DNA of 64,000 nt from Terriglobia bacterium (GCA_020073215.1 JAIQFO010000002.1:1-64000); one strand, 5' to 3'; numbered from the stretch's first letter, positions 43,592-52,750 are shown. The notes: generated by a model not told the origin, from the letters alone. Translations and numbers: made by a program.

Positions 43592-44509
43592 ATGATTCGG
43601 GATCTGGTGGCGGGTGTGAAGCAAGCGTTCGGGCTCGGTCGTCCGGGGCGAAGGGTTCCGGTGCGCCCCGACGACATTTTGCTGGCTTCCTATCCGAAGT
43701 CGGGAAGCACGTGGCTGCGATTGCTCATTGCAAACCTCCGGCATCCCGATCGAGAAGTCGACTACGCAAATCTGCACCAACTGGTCCTCGATCTCGAAGT
43801 GAGCGGGAAGCGCGATTTCGACCGGGCGTCGCGGCCGCGCATCATCAAGACGCACGGCAGTTTCGATCCCCGCTATCGGAGGGTCATCTATGTGGTTCGC
43901 GATCCCCGCGACGTGGCTCTTTCGCACTGCGAGCACCTGCGCCAGGCGCGGAGATCCGACGATGAGCTCGCCATAGAGGACTTTATCGAGCGATTTCTCA
44001 CCGGAAAAAGCGCGGCAAGCCGCGTCTCTACAGCGCACACGGGATCGTGGGGAGAGAACGTCGGCAGTTGGCTGGCTACACGGTCCCGCCATTCGGACTT
44101 TCTCTTAGTGCGCTTTGAAGATCTGCTCGACGGCACGGCGCGCGAATTGACGCGGGTGGCTGATTTCGCGGGATTGCCCACGACTGCCGAGAGAATCTCG
44201 CAGGCGGTCGAGCGCAGCGTTATTGAGCGCAGTTCTGGCGCGAAGATGCGGAAGACGGCGAAGCCCGGCGGCTGGCGCAGCCATTTGCCCGAGGCGCAGG
44301 TAGCGCGCATCGAAGACGCGTGGGGCGGTATCATGGCGTGCCTGGGATATGAGCTCGTGACCCGCGATCCGCGCAGCGCGCTCAAATCCAGCCTGATTGG
44401 GTTGCTGATGAGGGGAGCGGCAGGGAACTCCGAGGAGTGTCGGGAGGTTTTTGCCGGAGATCCTTCCTCCGTGCCCGGTACGCTCCCAAAGCCGGCTGCG
44501 ATTCGATAA
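43592..44509 (+). CDS. PAPS-dependent sulfotransferase 1
   Basis: 305 residues. The PAPS-binding motifs are the 5' loop SYPKSGSTWLR (34-43; K36) and the 3'-phosphate motif VVRDPRDVALS (101-111). H88 (IKTHGSF) is the catalytic base. Residues ~138-149 (GKSAASRVSTA) are encoded by a truncated copy of palindrome family A, in frame, in a loop before TGSWGENV. The C-terminal PFVR block of its two neighbours is lost here (KMRKTAKPGGWRSHLPE). It should sulfate a glycan or other cytosolic acceptor. Reads GT-ST1-ST2-ST3-flippase. Confidence 0.88.
   Translation: MIRDLVAGVKQAFGLGRPGRRVPVRPDDILLASYPKSGSTWLRLLIANLRHPDREVDYANLHQLVLDLEVSGKRDFDRASRPRIIKTHGSFDPRYRRVIYVVRDPRDVALSHCEHLRQARRSDDELAIEDFIERFLTGKSAASRVSTAHTGSWGENVGSWLATRSRHSDFLLVRFEDLLDGTARELTRVADFAGLPTTAERISQAVERSVIERSSGAKMRKTAKPGGWRSHLPEAQVARIEDAWGGIMACLGYELVTRDPRSALKSSLIGLLMRGAAGNSEECREVFAGDPSSVPGTLPKPAAIR
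44012..44031. repeat. Half-copy of palindrome family A inside sulfotransferase 1
   Basis: GCGGCAAGCCGCGTCTCTAC, lacking the GAGAC of the left arm. It lies within the coding sequence without breaking the frame. Confidence 0.7.
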
Positions 44510-44547
44510 TCAAACCGCGATGCTCAAACTTTGATGATCAGACTGCG

Positions 44548-45414
44548 ATGATTGAGCGCCTTATCAATACGACCAAACGAGCGTTGGGATATACCAATCC
44601 GGGACGCGAGTTTGAAGTGTTTGACGACGACACCTTCATCGTGTCGTTCCCAAAGTCCGGAAACACCTGGACGCGATTTCTGATTGCGAACCTGCTGCAT
44701 CCGGAAGAGCCCGCCGACTTCGGCAATATCGACCGGCTGGTTCCGGAATCGGAGGGTCTGACGAGAAACCAGCTGGCACGAGTGCCGCGGCCCCGCATTC
44801 TGAAGAGCCACGACTATTTCGATGCGCGTTTCCGGAAGGTCGTCTACATTGTGCGGGACCCGCGCGACGTGGTTGTTTCGCAGTTCCACTTTTTCAGAAA
44901 ACGGCGGCGACTCGCTGACGACGATTCGATCGAGCAGTTCGTCACGCGCTTTGTGGCGGGGGAAACCTGCGACTACGGCTCTTGGGGGACCAATGTTGCG
45001 AGCTGGCTGGCCACGCGGCAGAACTCTCCCGGGTTCTTGCTGCTGCGCTACGAAGACATGATGGCACGGACGAGTGCGGAATTGAATCGGATTGCTATAT
45101 TTCTGGGAATGAGAGCGACGTCCGAGATGATAGCGCAAGCAGTGGAGCGCAGTTCCGCCGACCAGATGCGGAAGCTGGAAGGCACGAACGCAACCGCATT
45201 GGTGACCAAGAACTCGCGTCCGGATGTTCCCTTCGTCCGCTCGGCCAAGGCCGGAGGCTGGAGAACCGGTCTGCCGGAACCGGCGGTGAAGCAACTGGAA
45301 ACCGCATGGGAACCCCTGATGGTTTATCTAGGATATGAGCCGATGTTTCCCAGCGCAGCGGCGAACTCGGAATTGCGGGTTTCCGCAACCCCATGGAACG
45401 GACCTTCGCGATGA
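44548..45414 (+). CDS. PAPS-dependent sulfotransferase 2
   Basis: 288 residues from the ATG at 44548 (MIERLINTTKRALGY); the longer frame would overlap sulfotransferase 1. Motifs are SFPKSGNTWTRFL (33-45), the base H88 (LKSHDYF), IVRDPRDVVVS (101-111) and the C-terminal PFVRSAKAGGWRTGLPE. The three tandem proteins align without gaps through residue ~110, so they are a recent duplication series. Its stop overlaps the next ATG (ATGA). Cytosolic; acceptor unknown. Confidence 0.9.
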   Translation: MIERLINTTKRALGYTNPGREFEVFDDDTFIVSFPKSGNTWTRFLIANLLHPEEPADFGNIDRLVPESEGLTRNQLARVPRPRILKSHDYFDARFRKVVYIVRDPRDVVVSQFHFFRKRRRLADDDSIEQFVTRFVAGETCDYGSWGTNVASWLATRQNSPGFLLLRYEDMMARTSAELNRIAIFLGMRATSEMIAQAVERSSADQMRKLEGTNATALVTKNSRPDVPFVRSAKAGGWRTGLPEPAVKQLETAWEPLMVYLGYEPMFPSAAANSELRVSATPWNGPSR

Positions 45415-46286
45415 TGTACAGCCTCAAGAAGCTCTGGAAGAACGCGTTAGGGACGGATATTGCCGGGCGCACGCTGGCGGTCCGCGCCGACGACACGTTC
45501 ATCATTTCTTATCCCCGATCGGGCAACACCTGGACCCGCTTCCTGATCGCGAACCTGATGCATCCACACGAGCCGGTAACGTTCGCCAATATCGAGCGGC
45601 TCATACCGGATGCGGAAGCGCAGTCGAGCCGCTACATGCGCCGCACGCCAAGCCCGCGCATGATCAAGAGCCATTCGTATTTCGATCCGCGCTATCCGCG
45701 GGTAATTTACATCGTGCGCGATCCGCGGGATGTGGTGCTTTCTTACTACGATTTTTCGCGCAAGTACCGGCAGATTGAAGACAGTTATCCGCTGCAGCGT
45801 TACATCGAGGATTTCACGACGGGGCATTTGCTTTCGGCGGGCTGGGGCACCTGGGGAGAAAACGTGGCCAGTTGGGTCTACGCGCGCGGCGCGCGCCCGG
45901 GATTCCTGCTGCTGCGATACGAGGACATGAAAGCGCGTCCGGAACAGGAACTGACGCGCATCGCGGAGTTCCTGGGCATTCCAGCATCCCCCGAACTGCT
46001 GCGAACGGCGGTCGAGCGCAGTGCGGCCGACCGCATGCGCGAGATGGAGAAGGCGCAGGGCAAAGACTGGGTTACCACCAAGGACAAGCGCAGCGATATC
46101 CCATTTGTCCGCACGGCATCGGCCGGCGGTTGGAAGACGAATCTGCCGAGCGAAGCGGTGGCGAAGATCGAAGCGCGGTGGGGGAACATCATGGCGCAGT
46201 TGGGGTACGAACTGGTGACGCGTAAGGCGGAGTGGGTAGAGACTCCATCGGCAGATACAGCGGTCCTTGGGGAAAGCCGGAAATGA
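45411..46286 (+). CDS. PAPS-dependent sulfotransferase 3
   Basis: 291 residues from the ATG at 45411, which overlaps the stop of sulfotransferase 2 (ATGA); an ATG at 45393 is possible but would break the alignment with its paralogues. Motifs are SYPRSGNTWTRFL (33-45; Arg replaces the usual Lys), the base H88 (IKSHSYF), IVRDPRDVVLS and PFVRTASAGGWKTNLPSE. The K-to-R change in the PAPS loop is conservative, so it is probably active. It leads directly into the flippase gene. Confidence 0.9.
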   Translation: MMYSLKKLWKNALGTDIAGRTLAVRADDTFIISYPRSGNTWTRFLIANLMHPHEPVTFANIERLIPDAEAQSSRYMRRTPSPRMIKSHSYFDPRYPRVIYIVRDPRDVVLSYYDFSRKYRQIEDSYPLQRYIEDFTTGHLLSAGWGTWGENVASWVYARGARPGFLLLRYEDMKARPEQELTRIAEFLGIPASPELLRTAVERSAADRMREMEKAQGKDWVTTKDKRSDIPFVRTASAGGWKTNLPSEAVAKIEARWGNIMAQLGYELVTRKAEWVETPSADTAVLGESRK

Positions 46287-46305
46287 CGGGAGCGGATCGG
46301 AGCGG

Positions 46306-47877
46306 ATGCGGAAGCACGAAAAAAGACAAATCCTGAAGAACGTTGGCTCCAGTTGGTCGGCGCTTGGCGTGAACGTCGCGGTTGGAATTTTTCTTTCTCC
46401 CTTCATTCTGCACCGACTGGGGGACGCGGCTTTCGGGGTTTGGGTGCTGATCTTCTCGGTGACCGGTTACTACGGTTTGTTCGATCTCGGCATTCGCTCC
46501 TCCATCATTCGATACATCTCCAAGTACACCGCCACGGACGACCGCGAGAAGCTCACCTCGTTCGTCAACACGGCTTTGTTCAGCTACACCAGCGTTGGCC
46601 TGGTAAGCATGATATTGACCGTGCTGCTGAGTTCCTCGGTGGAGCGCGTATTCAAGATTCCGCCCGAAATGCATTCGCAGGCGCGCCTGTTGCTGTTAAT
46701 GGTCGGCACCTCGGTCAGCCTGGGATTTCCGATGGGCGTGTTTGGAGGCATGCTCGAAGGTTTGAGCCGATTCTATATTCTGAACTGGACCAGCATCGGC
46801 TCCTCGCTTGCTCGCGCCGCTTTGATCGTCTATTTTCTGAATCGTGGATACGGTCTGCTCACCGTCGCCCTGATCACGGTTGCGCTGCCGGTGCTTTCTT
46901 CGATTGTTCGCGGCATGATCGTCCTCCGCTTGTGCCCGGTGGCGCTTGGTCTGAAGTATGTGGACCGCGCCTCATTCCGCGACATGGCCAATTACGGCAG
47001 CACCACCTTCCTGGTGCTGGTGGCGGCGCGCCTGCGCTTCCGCACCGACGCCCTGGTGCTCGGCACCATGATGTCGACCGTCGCCGTGACCTACTTCAAC
47101 ATCGGCTCCCGCATCGTGGACTACGCCCAGGAATCGGTCTCGAGCTTAGCCCAGATCTTTGTGCCCATGGTGAGCCAGTCGGAGGCCACCGGCAATCTTG
47201 ACCGGGTGCGCAAGATCTATATCGCCGGCAATCGCGCGTGCGCGTTCCTGATTTTTCCCCTCGCCGCTACCCTGATCATCCTGGGCAAGCACATCATCCG
47301 GGTTTGGGTGGGCGCGCGTTATATACCTCACAGCTACCCGGTGCTGGTGGTGCTGATCGTTCCTTACACGCTCATGCTGTCGCAAGCGGCTTCGGGGCGC
47401 GTTTTGTTCGGCGTCAGCAAACATCAGACGTTGGCGACGATCACGGTGATCGAGGGCGTGGCCAACCTTATTCTCAGCATCGCGCTCGTCCGTCCGCTGG
47501 GAATTATCGGCAGCGCGCTCGGAACCGCCATCCCGCTCTCGTTCACCTTTCTTGTGTTTATGCCGCGCCAATTGAAGAAGCGGATCGGCGTTCCCGTCGG
47601 GGTCTTCGTGCGCCAGGCCTACACGCTGCCCATTCTTCTGACTCTCCCGCTGGTCGCAGTGCTGTGGCTGGCCAACCGATTCATTTATCCCCGCAACCTG
47701 TTCCAGTTGGCGCTCGAAATCGTCGCGGCCGGCTCCTTCTACGCAATCGGTCCGCTGTGGGCCTACCGTACGAACCGCGCATTTCACGTTGCCGCGATCG
47801 CGGGCTTAACACCTGCTCCTCCTCCCGAACAGCCGCCGCAGGCAGTGGTCGCGGTGGAATATCAGGGCGAGCAGTGA
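46306..47877 (+). CDS. Wzx-type polysaccharide flippase (MATE/MVF superfamily)
   Basis: 523 residues from the ATG at 46306. There are 12-14 hydrophobic helices, starting after ILKNVGSSWSALGVNVAVGIFLSP. The helix 1-2 pattern FILHRLGDAAFGVWVL and SIIRYISKY is typical of Wzx/RfbX-like exporters (PF13440/PF01943). It would flip the lipid-linked, possibly sulfated, repeat unit to the periplasm. No Wzy polymerase or Wzz chain-length regulator is seen in this window. It lies downstream of the three sulfotransferases, so sulfation may precede export. Confidence 0.88.
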   Translation: MRKHEKRQILKNVGSSWSALGVNVAVGIFLSPFILHRLGDAAFGVWVLIFSVTGYYGLFDLGIRSSIIRYISKYTATDDREKLTSFVNTALFSYTSVGLVSMILTVLLSSSVERVFKIPPEMHSQARLLLLMVGTSVSLGFPMGVFGGMLEGLSRFYILNWTSIGSSLARAALIVYFLNRGYGLLTVALITVALPVLSSIVRGMIVLRLCPVALGLKYVDRASFRDMANYGSTTFLVLVAARLRFRTDALVLGTMMSTVAVTYFNIGSRIVDYAQESVSSLAQIFVPMVSQSEATGNLDRVRKIYIAGNRACAFLIFPLAATLIILGKHIIRVWVGARYIPHSYPVLVVLIVPYTLMLSQAASGRVLFGVSKHQTLATITVIEGVANLILSIALVRPLGIIGSALGTAIPLSFTFLVFMPRQLKKRIGVPVGVFVRQAYTLPILLTLPLVAVLWLANRFIYPRNLFQLALEIVAAGSFYAIGPLWAYRTNRAFHVAAIAGLTPAPPPEQPPQAVVAVEYQGEQ

Positions 47878-47888
47878 GCCGGGACGGA

Positions 47889-49598
47889 ATGGCCAGGAAT
47901 CCGCTAAAGGTCGTGATCTTCTCTTCGGTTCCGCCGCAGCGGGTGGCGCGCATTATGGCGCGCATTCGACGGGACGCTCCGGAAGCGCAAGTGGCGGGCG
48001 TGCTTTACGAACGCCGTCCTCCGAAGACTTGGCCCCAGCGGATGAGGATATGGCGCAAGAAGATGAAGCGCCTGGTGTACTGGCAGTATGGTTTGCACCG
48101 CATCTCGGCCGCCGCCGGCCGCAAGCTCACCCGGTTGCTGGACGCGGTCATCCGGTTCATTCATGCGGCCCCGAAGTGGCCGAACGGCAAACCGGGCTAC
48201 GGGCTGGACGATTTGGAAGCGACCTGCAATGGTCAGGGCGTCGAACTTCTCATTACGCCCGATATTCATTCGGACGCGGCGCTCGACTTTGTGCGGCGCC
48301 TCGACGCTGACCTTGGATTGGTATTCGGCACCGGCATTCTGAAGCCGGCACTGTTCGAGATTCCGACGCAGGGCTCAATCAACATTCACAAGCGCAAAGT
48401 GCCCGACTACCGCGGAGGCGGCGCGGTCGGACTCTGGGAGTTACTCGACGGGCAAAAAGAAATCGGAGTCACGGTTCATCGTGTCGAGACCAAGGTGGAT
48501 GTGGGAGCTGTAGTTCGTTCGACGCTGATCCCCATCGACCCCTTCGATGATCTGGAAAGCCTGGCGCTGAAGGCCGATGTGGTGGGCGCGGACCTGATCG
48601 TGGCTGCGATTCGCGACTTCGCCAATGGGATGGTGGCGGAAACTCCGCAGAACGGCCCCAGTAAACTGTTTCGCAGTCCGGCGGCCGAAGACCTGCTGCA
48701 GATGAAGAGGAAACTGGCGGCGCGGCGTGCGAAGACCGGCGACACTTTCCGGTGGCCGGTGTGGAAGCTGCTGGTTAAGTCCGTGGTGTATGCCGTACCG
48801 GTCACGCTCCGCAGTTGGCAGCATCGGCGCCGGGGGGATTATCCGGTGATGATCCTCTATCACCATCTGGTATCCGATCGTCCGCATCGCTTCGGAGCTT
48901 CGACTGCCTACTTCCTGCGGCAGGTGAATTACCTGCTGCGACACTATCGCGTCGTAAGTCTGAGCGAGGCGGTCGAGTTGGTGCGGAAAGGCGGGGTCAA
49001 GGCACCTACCGTCGCCGTCACCTTCGATGATGGCTACGCCGACAATTTTGTCAACCTGCGCGCCGTGACCGAAGAAACCGGTGTGCCCATTGGATACTTC
49101 ATCTCGACCGAACACATCTCGAACGGGCGCGAATTTGCTCACGACCAGTTGGAAGGCGAACACGGGTTTCCGCCGAACACCTGGGAGCAGATCGAGTTGT
49201 TGAAGCGTTGCGGCTATGAAATCGGCAGCCACACCCGCAATCACGTCGATTGCGGCTCGACTGATGAGGAGTTCCTACGCCGCGAGATCGTTGGTTCCGG
49301 CGAGGACGTTCGGCAGAAGCTGGGGCCGACAGCGCACTTTTCTTTTCCGTTCGGGCTGCCCGAGAATATTTCCGCTCCCGCTGCCGCCATCGCCTGCGCC
49401 AGCTATGAGAATGTTTTCTCCGCCTACCGAGGCGGCAACTTCCACACCGAAGCGAGGCGAATTTTGAAGCGCGGAAGTTTTCCCCACACGGTATGGGAGC
49501 TTGAGCTGCAATTGCAGTCGGTATTGACCGTGGAGGCAAAAGAGCCAGCGCACCTGAAGCTTCGGATCGACGAGGTTTTGCCAGGCAAGCCGTCGTAA
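47889..49598 (+). CDS. Bifunctional formyltransferase-NodB deacetylase
   Basis: 569 residues from the ATG at 47889; a GTG at 47874 that overlaps the flippase stop is also possible. The N-terminal half is a Formyl_trans_N domain with the catalytic trio N165, H167 (INIHKRKVPDYRGG) and D204 (TKVDVGAVV), expected to use 10-formyl-tetrahydrofolate. The C-terminal half is a NodB polysaccharide deacetylase with the metal/catalytic TFDDGYADN (378-386) and H448, H452 (GSHTRNH). Together they could remove acetyl from an N-acetyl sugar and replace it with formyl. The fusion is unusual; soluble, with no signal peptide. Confidence 0.85.
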   Translation: MARNPLKVVIFSSVPPQRVARIMARIRRDAPEAQVAGVLYERRPPKTWPQRMRIWRKKMKRLVYWQYGLHRISAAAGRKLTRLLDAVIRFIHAAPKWPNGKPGYGLDDLEATCNGQGVELLITPDIHSDAALDFVRRLDADLGLVFGTGILKPALFEIPTQGSINIHKRKVPDYRGGGAVGLWELLDGQKEIGVTVHRVETKVDVGAVVRSTLIPIDPFDDLESLALKADVVGADLIVAAIRDFANGMVAETPQNGPSKLFRSPAAEDLLQMKRKLAARRAKTGDTFRWPVWKLLVKSVVYAVPVTLRSWQHRRRGDYPVMILYHHLVSDRPHRFGASTAYFLRQVNYLLRHYRVVSLSEAVELVRKGGVKAPTVAVTFDDGYADNFVNLRAVTEETGVPIGYFISTEHISNGREFAHDQLEGEHGFPPNTWEQIELLKRCGYEIGSHTRNHVDCGSTDEEFLRREIVGSGEDVRQKLGPTAHFSFPFGLPENISAPAAAIACASYENVFSAYRGGNFHTEARRILKRGSFPHTVWELELQLQSVLTVEAKEPAHLKLRIDEVLPGKPS

Positions 49599-49818
49599 TT
49601 TGGCGGGCGCAGGGCATCGTCGTCCGACGGCATAAATGCAGTTTCACTCCTACCTTTTGAGGGTAAGGCTGCAAGCTGTTTCACACCCGTGCAGCGCTCC
49701 TGGGTGTTTTAGAATAGGATGGTGCTGGGCCATTGTTTAGAATAGTTTACGAGTTGACTGTCGGAGGCTTTCGGAAGGTGGATTGCTCATTCCCTATGTT
49801 CCATATGATTTTGGTAGG

Positions 49819-49920
49819 GTTTCAAGAACCGGCGTACCGGATTCTGGCGGCTCCCCGGACACTCCGGCGGTTACCTGTAGCCCCAACAGGTAGCTTGACG
49901 AGCCACCGCAAAGCGGGCGA
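49819..49920 (+). ncRNA. Candidate structured leader of sat-cysC
   Basis: The gap 49599-49998 holds no gene. At 49825-49845 is a hairpin with AGAA/TTCT and CCGG/CCGG arms. At 49849-49904, GGCTC pairs with GAGCC and encloses CCGG-ACACT-CCGG and TACCTGT/ACAGGTA, a three-way junction. CCGC-AAA-GCGG follows. It resembles a riboswitch-like leader but matches no class I know. Confidence 0.35.
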
Positions 49921-49998
49921 ACTTGGATAAATCGGACCCCTCTTGTGATTCTAATTTCAACATAAATTTTGCTTAGAGACCCTGGGAGGAATATTGCA

Positions 49999-51741
49999 GT
50001 GAACGCAACAACCAGTCATCTTATCGCCCCACACGGTGGAGAACTTGTTCGGCTGCAGGTGCCGGAAGCGCGCGCCGCGGAGTTGAAAGCGCAGTCGAAG
50101 GATTGGCCTTCGTGGGACCTGACACCCCGGCAGCTTTGCGATCTGGAACTGCTGATGAGTGGTGGTTTCTCGCCGCTCGGTGGGTTCATGAACCGCGCCG
50201 ATTACGAAGGCGTCTGCCACAACATGCGATTGGCGTGCGGCATCCTCTGGCCTATGCCGATCACGCTTGATGTCACCGCGGAGTTCGCCAAGAAACTGAC
50301 GGCGGGCTCGAGCAAGATCGCGCTGCGCGATCCCGAAGGCGTGATGCTGGCCGTGCTCCAGGTGGAAGATGTCTGGCAGCCGGATCGCAAGGCCGAAGCG
50401 CAGGCCGTTTTCAATTCCACGAGTTCCGCGCACCCAGGCGCTGACTATGCCATCAACAAAGCGAACCCGTGGTACGTAGGCGGAAAGATTGAAGAACTGC
50501 AACCGCACGCCCACTATGATTTCCGGTCGTTGCGCCTGACTCCCGCCGACCTGCGCGCCCAATTCAGCCGCCTCGGCTGGACGCGGGTCGTGGCCTTCCA
50601 AACGCGCAATCCCATGCATCGCGCCCACGTCGAACTGACCATGCGCGCCGCCAAGCAAGTCGAGGCGAACTTACTGATTCATCCTTCCGTCGGCATGACC
50701 AAACCGGGCGACGTGGATTATTTCGTCCGCACCCGCTGCTACCAGTTGCTGCTCTCGAAGTACCCGCACGGCACCGTCGAACTAGCCATGCTGCCGCTCG
50801 CCATGCGTTTGGGCGGACCGAGGGAAGCCATTTGGCACGGCCTGATTCGCAAGAACCACGGTTGCACCCACTTCATCGTTGGTCGCGATCATGCCGGTCC
50901 GGGAAAGGACACCGACGGCAAGCGTTTTTATGGTCCCTACGAAGCCCAGGAACTGTTCAAGAAACACGAGAAGGAAATGGGCGTGACCATGGTTCCCTTC
51001 CAGATGATGGTGTATCTGCAGAATGAAGACCGTTACGTCCCGGAGGATGAAGTACCGGAGGGCGCCAAAGTACTCAACATCTCGGGCACGGAATTGCGCC
51101 AGCGTCTCAACGAAGGCCGCGACATTCCGTCGTGGTTCACGTATCCCGAAGTCGTGCAGGAATTGCGCCGCAGCTATCCGCCACGGCACAAGCAGGGCTT
51201 GACGATTTTCTTCACTGGGCTTTCGGGATCGGGTAAATCGACCATCGCCAATGCGCTGATCACCAAATTCCTGGAGATAGGCGGGAGGCCGGTCACACTA
51301 CTGGATGGCGACCTGGTGCGCAAGCACCTGTCGAGCGAGCTCGGATTCTCGAAGGAACATCGCGACATCAACATCCGGCGCATCGGTTATGTTGCTTCGG
51401 AGATTACCAAGAACGGCGGCATTGCCATTTGCGCTCCGATCGCGCCCTATAATGCGACACGCCAGGCGGTGCGGCAGATGATTGAGCCGTTCGGAGGATT
51501 TGTTCTCGTCTACGCCTCCACCGCGATCGAAGTGTGCGAACAGAGGGACCGCAAAGGACTGTACGCCAAGGCGCGCGCCGGCATCGTGAAGGAGTTCACC
51601 GGCATCTCGGATCCCTACGAGGCGCCCACGGATGCCGAAGTGGTGATTGACACCGCCCAGTTGAGCCCAGAGGAGGCGGCGCAGGCCATCCTTCTGCATC
51701 TCGAGCGCGAGGGCTTTGTGGGCGCCAACGGTAACGGGTAG
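49999..51741 (+). CDS. sat-cysC: Bifunctional ATP sulfurylase / APS kinase
   Basis: 580 residues from the GTG at 49999 (GGGAGGA 8 nt upstream). It makes APS from sulfate and ATP, then PAPS, the sulfate donor. There is a PUA-like N-terminal domain (~1-170) and an ATP sulfurylase domain with QTRNPMHRAH (201-210) and FIVGRDHAGPG (292-302). An APS kinase domain (~398-575) follows with P-loop GLSGSGKS (407-414) and DGDLVRKHL. Both active sites look intact. Order matches fungal/aquificales Sat-CysC enzymes. The neighbours are sulfotransferases and CysQ, so the product most likely feeds sulfation. Confidence 0.95.
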   Translation: MNATTSHLIAPHGGELVRLQVPEARAAELKAQSKDWPSWDLTPRQLCDLELLMSGGFSPLGGFMNRADYEGVCHNMRLACGILWPMPITLDVTAEFAKKLTAGSSKIALRDPEGVMLAVLQVEDVWQPDRKAEAQAVFNSTSSAHPGADYAINKANPWYVGGKIEELQPHAHYDFRSLRLTPADLRAQFSRLGWTRVVAFQTRNPMHRAHVELTMRAAKQVEANLLIHPSVGMTKPGDVDYFVRTRCYQLLLSKYPHGTVELAMLPLAMRLGGPREAIWHGLIRKNHGCTHFIVGRDHAGPGKDTDGKRFYGPYEAQELFKKHEKEMGVTMVPFQMMVYLQNEDRYVPEDEVPEGAKVLNISGTELRQRLNEGRDIPSWFTYPEVVQELRRSYPPRHKQGLTIFFTGLSGSGKSTIANALITKFLEIGGRPVTLLDGDLVRKHLSSELGFSKEHRDINIRRIGYVASEITKNGGIAICAPIAPYNATRQAVRQMIEPFGGFVLVYASTAIEVCEQRDRKGLYAKARAGIVKEFTGISDPYEAPTDAEVVIDTAQLSPEEAAQAILLHLEREGFVGANGNG

Positions 51742-51746
51742 AGAGG

Positions 51747-51848
51747 CAGTTGTCAGTTGTCAGTTGTCAGTTGTCAGTTTGCGATTCTCAAGGGTCTTGC
51801 CTCGGTTCTGTTGTTACTGAGAACTGACGACTGACAACTGAGAACCAG
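51747..51848. repeat. CAGTTGT heptad array and inverted partner
   Basis: Four tandem CAGTTGT units (51747-51774), then ACTGAGAACTGACGACTGAC further on as their imperfect complement. It lies between sat-cysC and the TauE-like gene and is similar to the cluster at 19286. Confidence 0.65.
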
Positions 51849-51858
51849 TAATAACGGT

Positions 51859-52629
51859 ATGGAATTCTTGCTCCTCAAAGTGCTGATCGGCTTCACGGTG
51901 GGAACGCTGATCGGGTTGACGGGTCTGGGCGGCGGCGTACTGCTGCTGCCCATGCTCATCTTTGGGCTGCGCGTGCCCGCCATTATGGCCGTGGGCAGCG
52001 ACGCGCTGTTCAACTTTTTCACCAAGATTCCCGCCAGCCTCGTGCACTTGAATAAAGGCACGGTGCGACGAAAAGTCGTGTTGGCGATGGCGCTGGGCAG
52101 TATTCCCGGTTCTTTCCTCGGTGTGAGTTTTCTGGTGCACCTGCGCCACGTTTATGGCGCCGGGGTGAACGACTTCATCAAATCCGCCGTGGGCTTGCTA
52201 CTGGTGTTGATTCCCATGCTGCTTCTGTTTCAGGGACGGATTGAAGAACGTCTCGCCCACCGCCAGCCCACGCTGAAGTCGTTCGCCGGCATGAGTGTCA
52301 TCGGATTGGCCGGCGGATTCCTGGTTGGGATCACTTCGGTCGGGTCGGGCAGCATCATCATGATGTTGCTGCTGTTGTTCTATTCGTTCGCGCCCAAGAT
52401 CATGGTTGGCACCGACATTACCCATGCCGTGATTCTGACCGGAATGACCGGCCTGTTGCACTGGAGGGCGGGGAACGTCGACCCCAATCTGGTCGTCTCC
52501 CTGCTAATCGGCTCGATCCCCGGCGGAATACTGGGCTCGCATTTGAGCACGCGCGTTCCCGTACTCTGGTTGAGAAGAATCCTATGCACAGTTTTGCTGG
52601 TGACGGGCGCGCGTATGCTGTGGGCTTGA
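51859..52629 (+). CDS. TauE/SafE-family sulfite/organosulfur exporter
   Basis: 256 residues, about eight membrane helices in two related halves (PF01925). The repeat signature GLTGLGGGVLLLPMLI near the N-terminus and AGGFLVGITSVGSGSIIMMLL in the second half are diagnostic. Family members export sulfite, sulfoacetate or related anions, or take up sulfate. Here, between PAPS synthesis and PAP removal genes, it may relieve sulfite or supply sulfate; direction cannot be told. Full length. Confidence 0.88.
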   Translation: MEFLLLKVLIGFTVGTLIGLTGLGGGVLLLPMLIFGLRVPAIMAVGSDALFNFFTKIPASLVHLNKGTVRRKVVLAMALGSIPGSFLGVSFLVHLRHVYGAGVNDFIKSAVGLLLVLIPMLLLFQGRIEERLAHRQPTLKSFAGMSVIGLAGGFLVGITSVGSGSIIMMLLLLFYSFAPKIMVGTDITHAVILTGMTGLLHWRAGNVDPNLVVSLLIGSIPGGILGSHLSTRVPVLWLRRILCTVLLVTGARMLWA

Positions 52630-52636
52630 ATCTCGT

Positions 52637-52719
52637 GTAGAGACGGGGCTTGCCCCGTCTCCCGCTAGTAACCAGAGACTTGGCGGTGCGAGCGGAGACG
52701 CGGCGAGCCGCGTCTCTAC
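52637..52719. repeat. Paired palindromes, family A
   Basis: GTAGAGACGGGGC and GCCCCGTCTC (52637-52661), then GAGACGCGGC-GA-GCCGCGTCTC and TAC (52695-52719). The two units have GGGG and GCGG cores, each matched in its own partner arm. Confidence 0.8.
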
Positions 52720-52750
52720 GGAGAGGCCGACTATTATCAACGGAGCATTG

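Noticed and set aside
42280-43677. 465-codon ORF opposite the GT2 gene
   Set aside because: Antisense shadow with biased Arg/His/Gln composition and no motif.
49819-49920. c-di-GMP-I or cobalamin riboswitch
   Set aside because: Only short GCAAAG-like matches; the conserved cores of these classes are not present.
51747-51774. Heptad repeats as a CRISPR array
   Set aside because: Units are 7 nt with no spacers; no cas genes are present.
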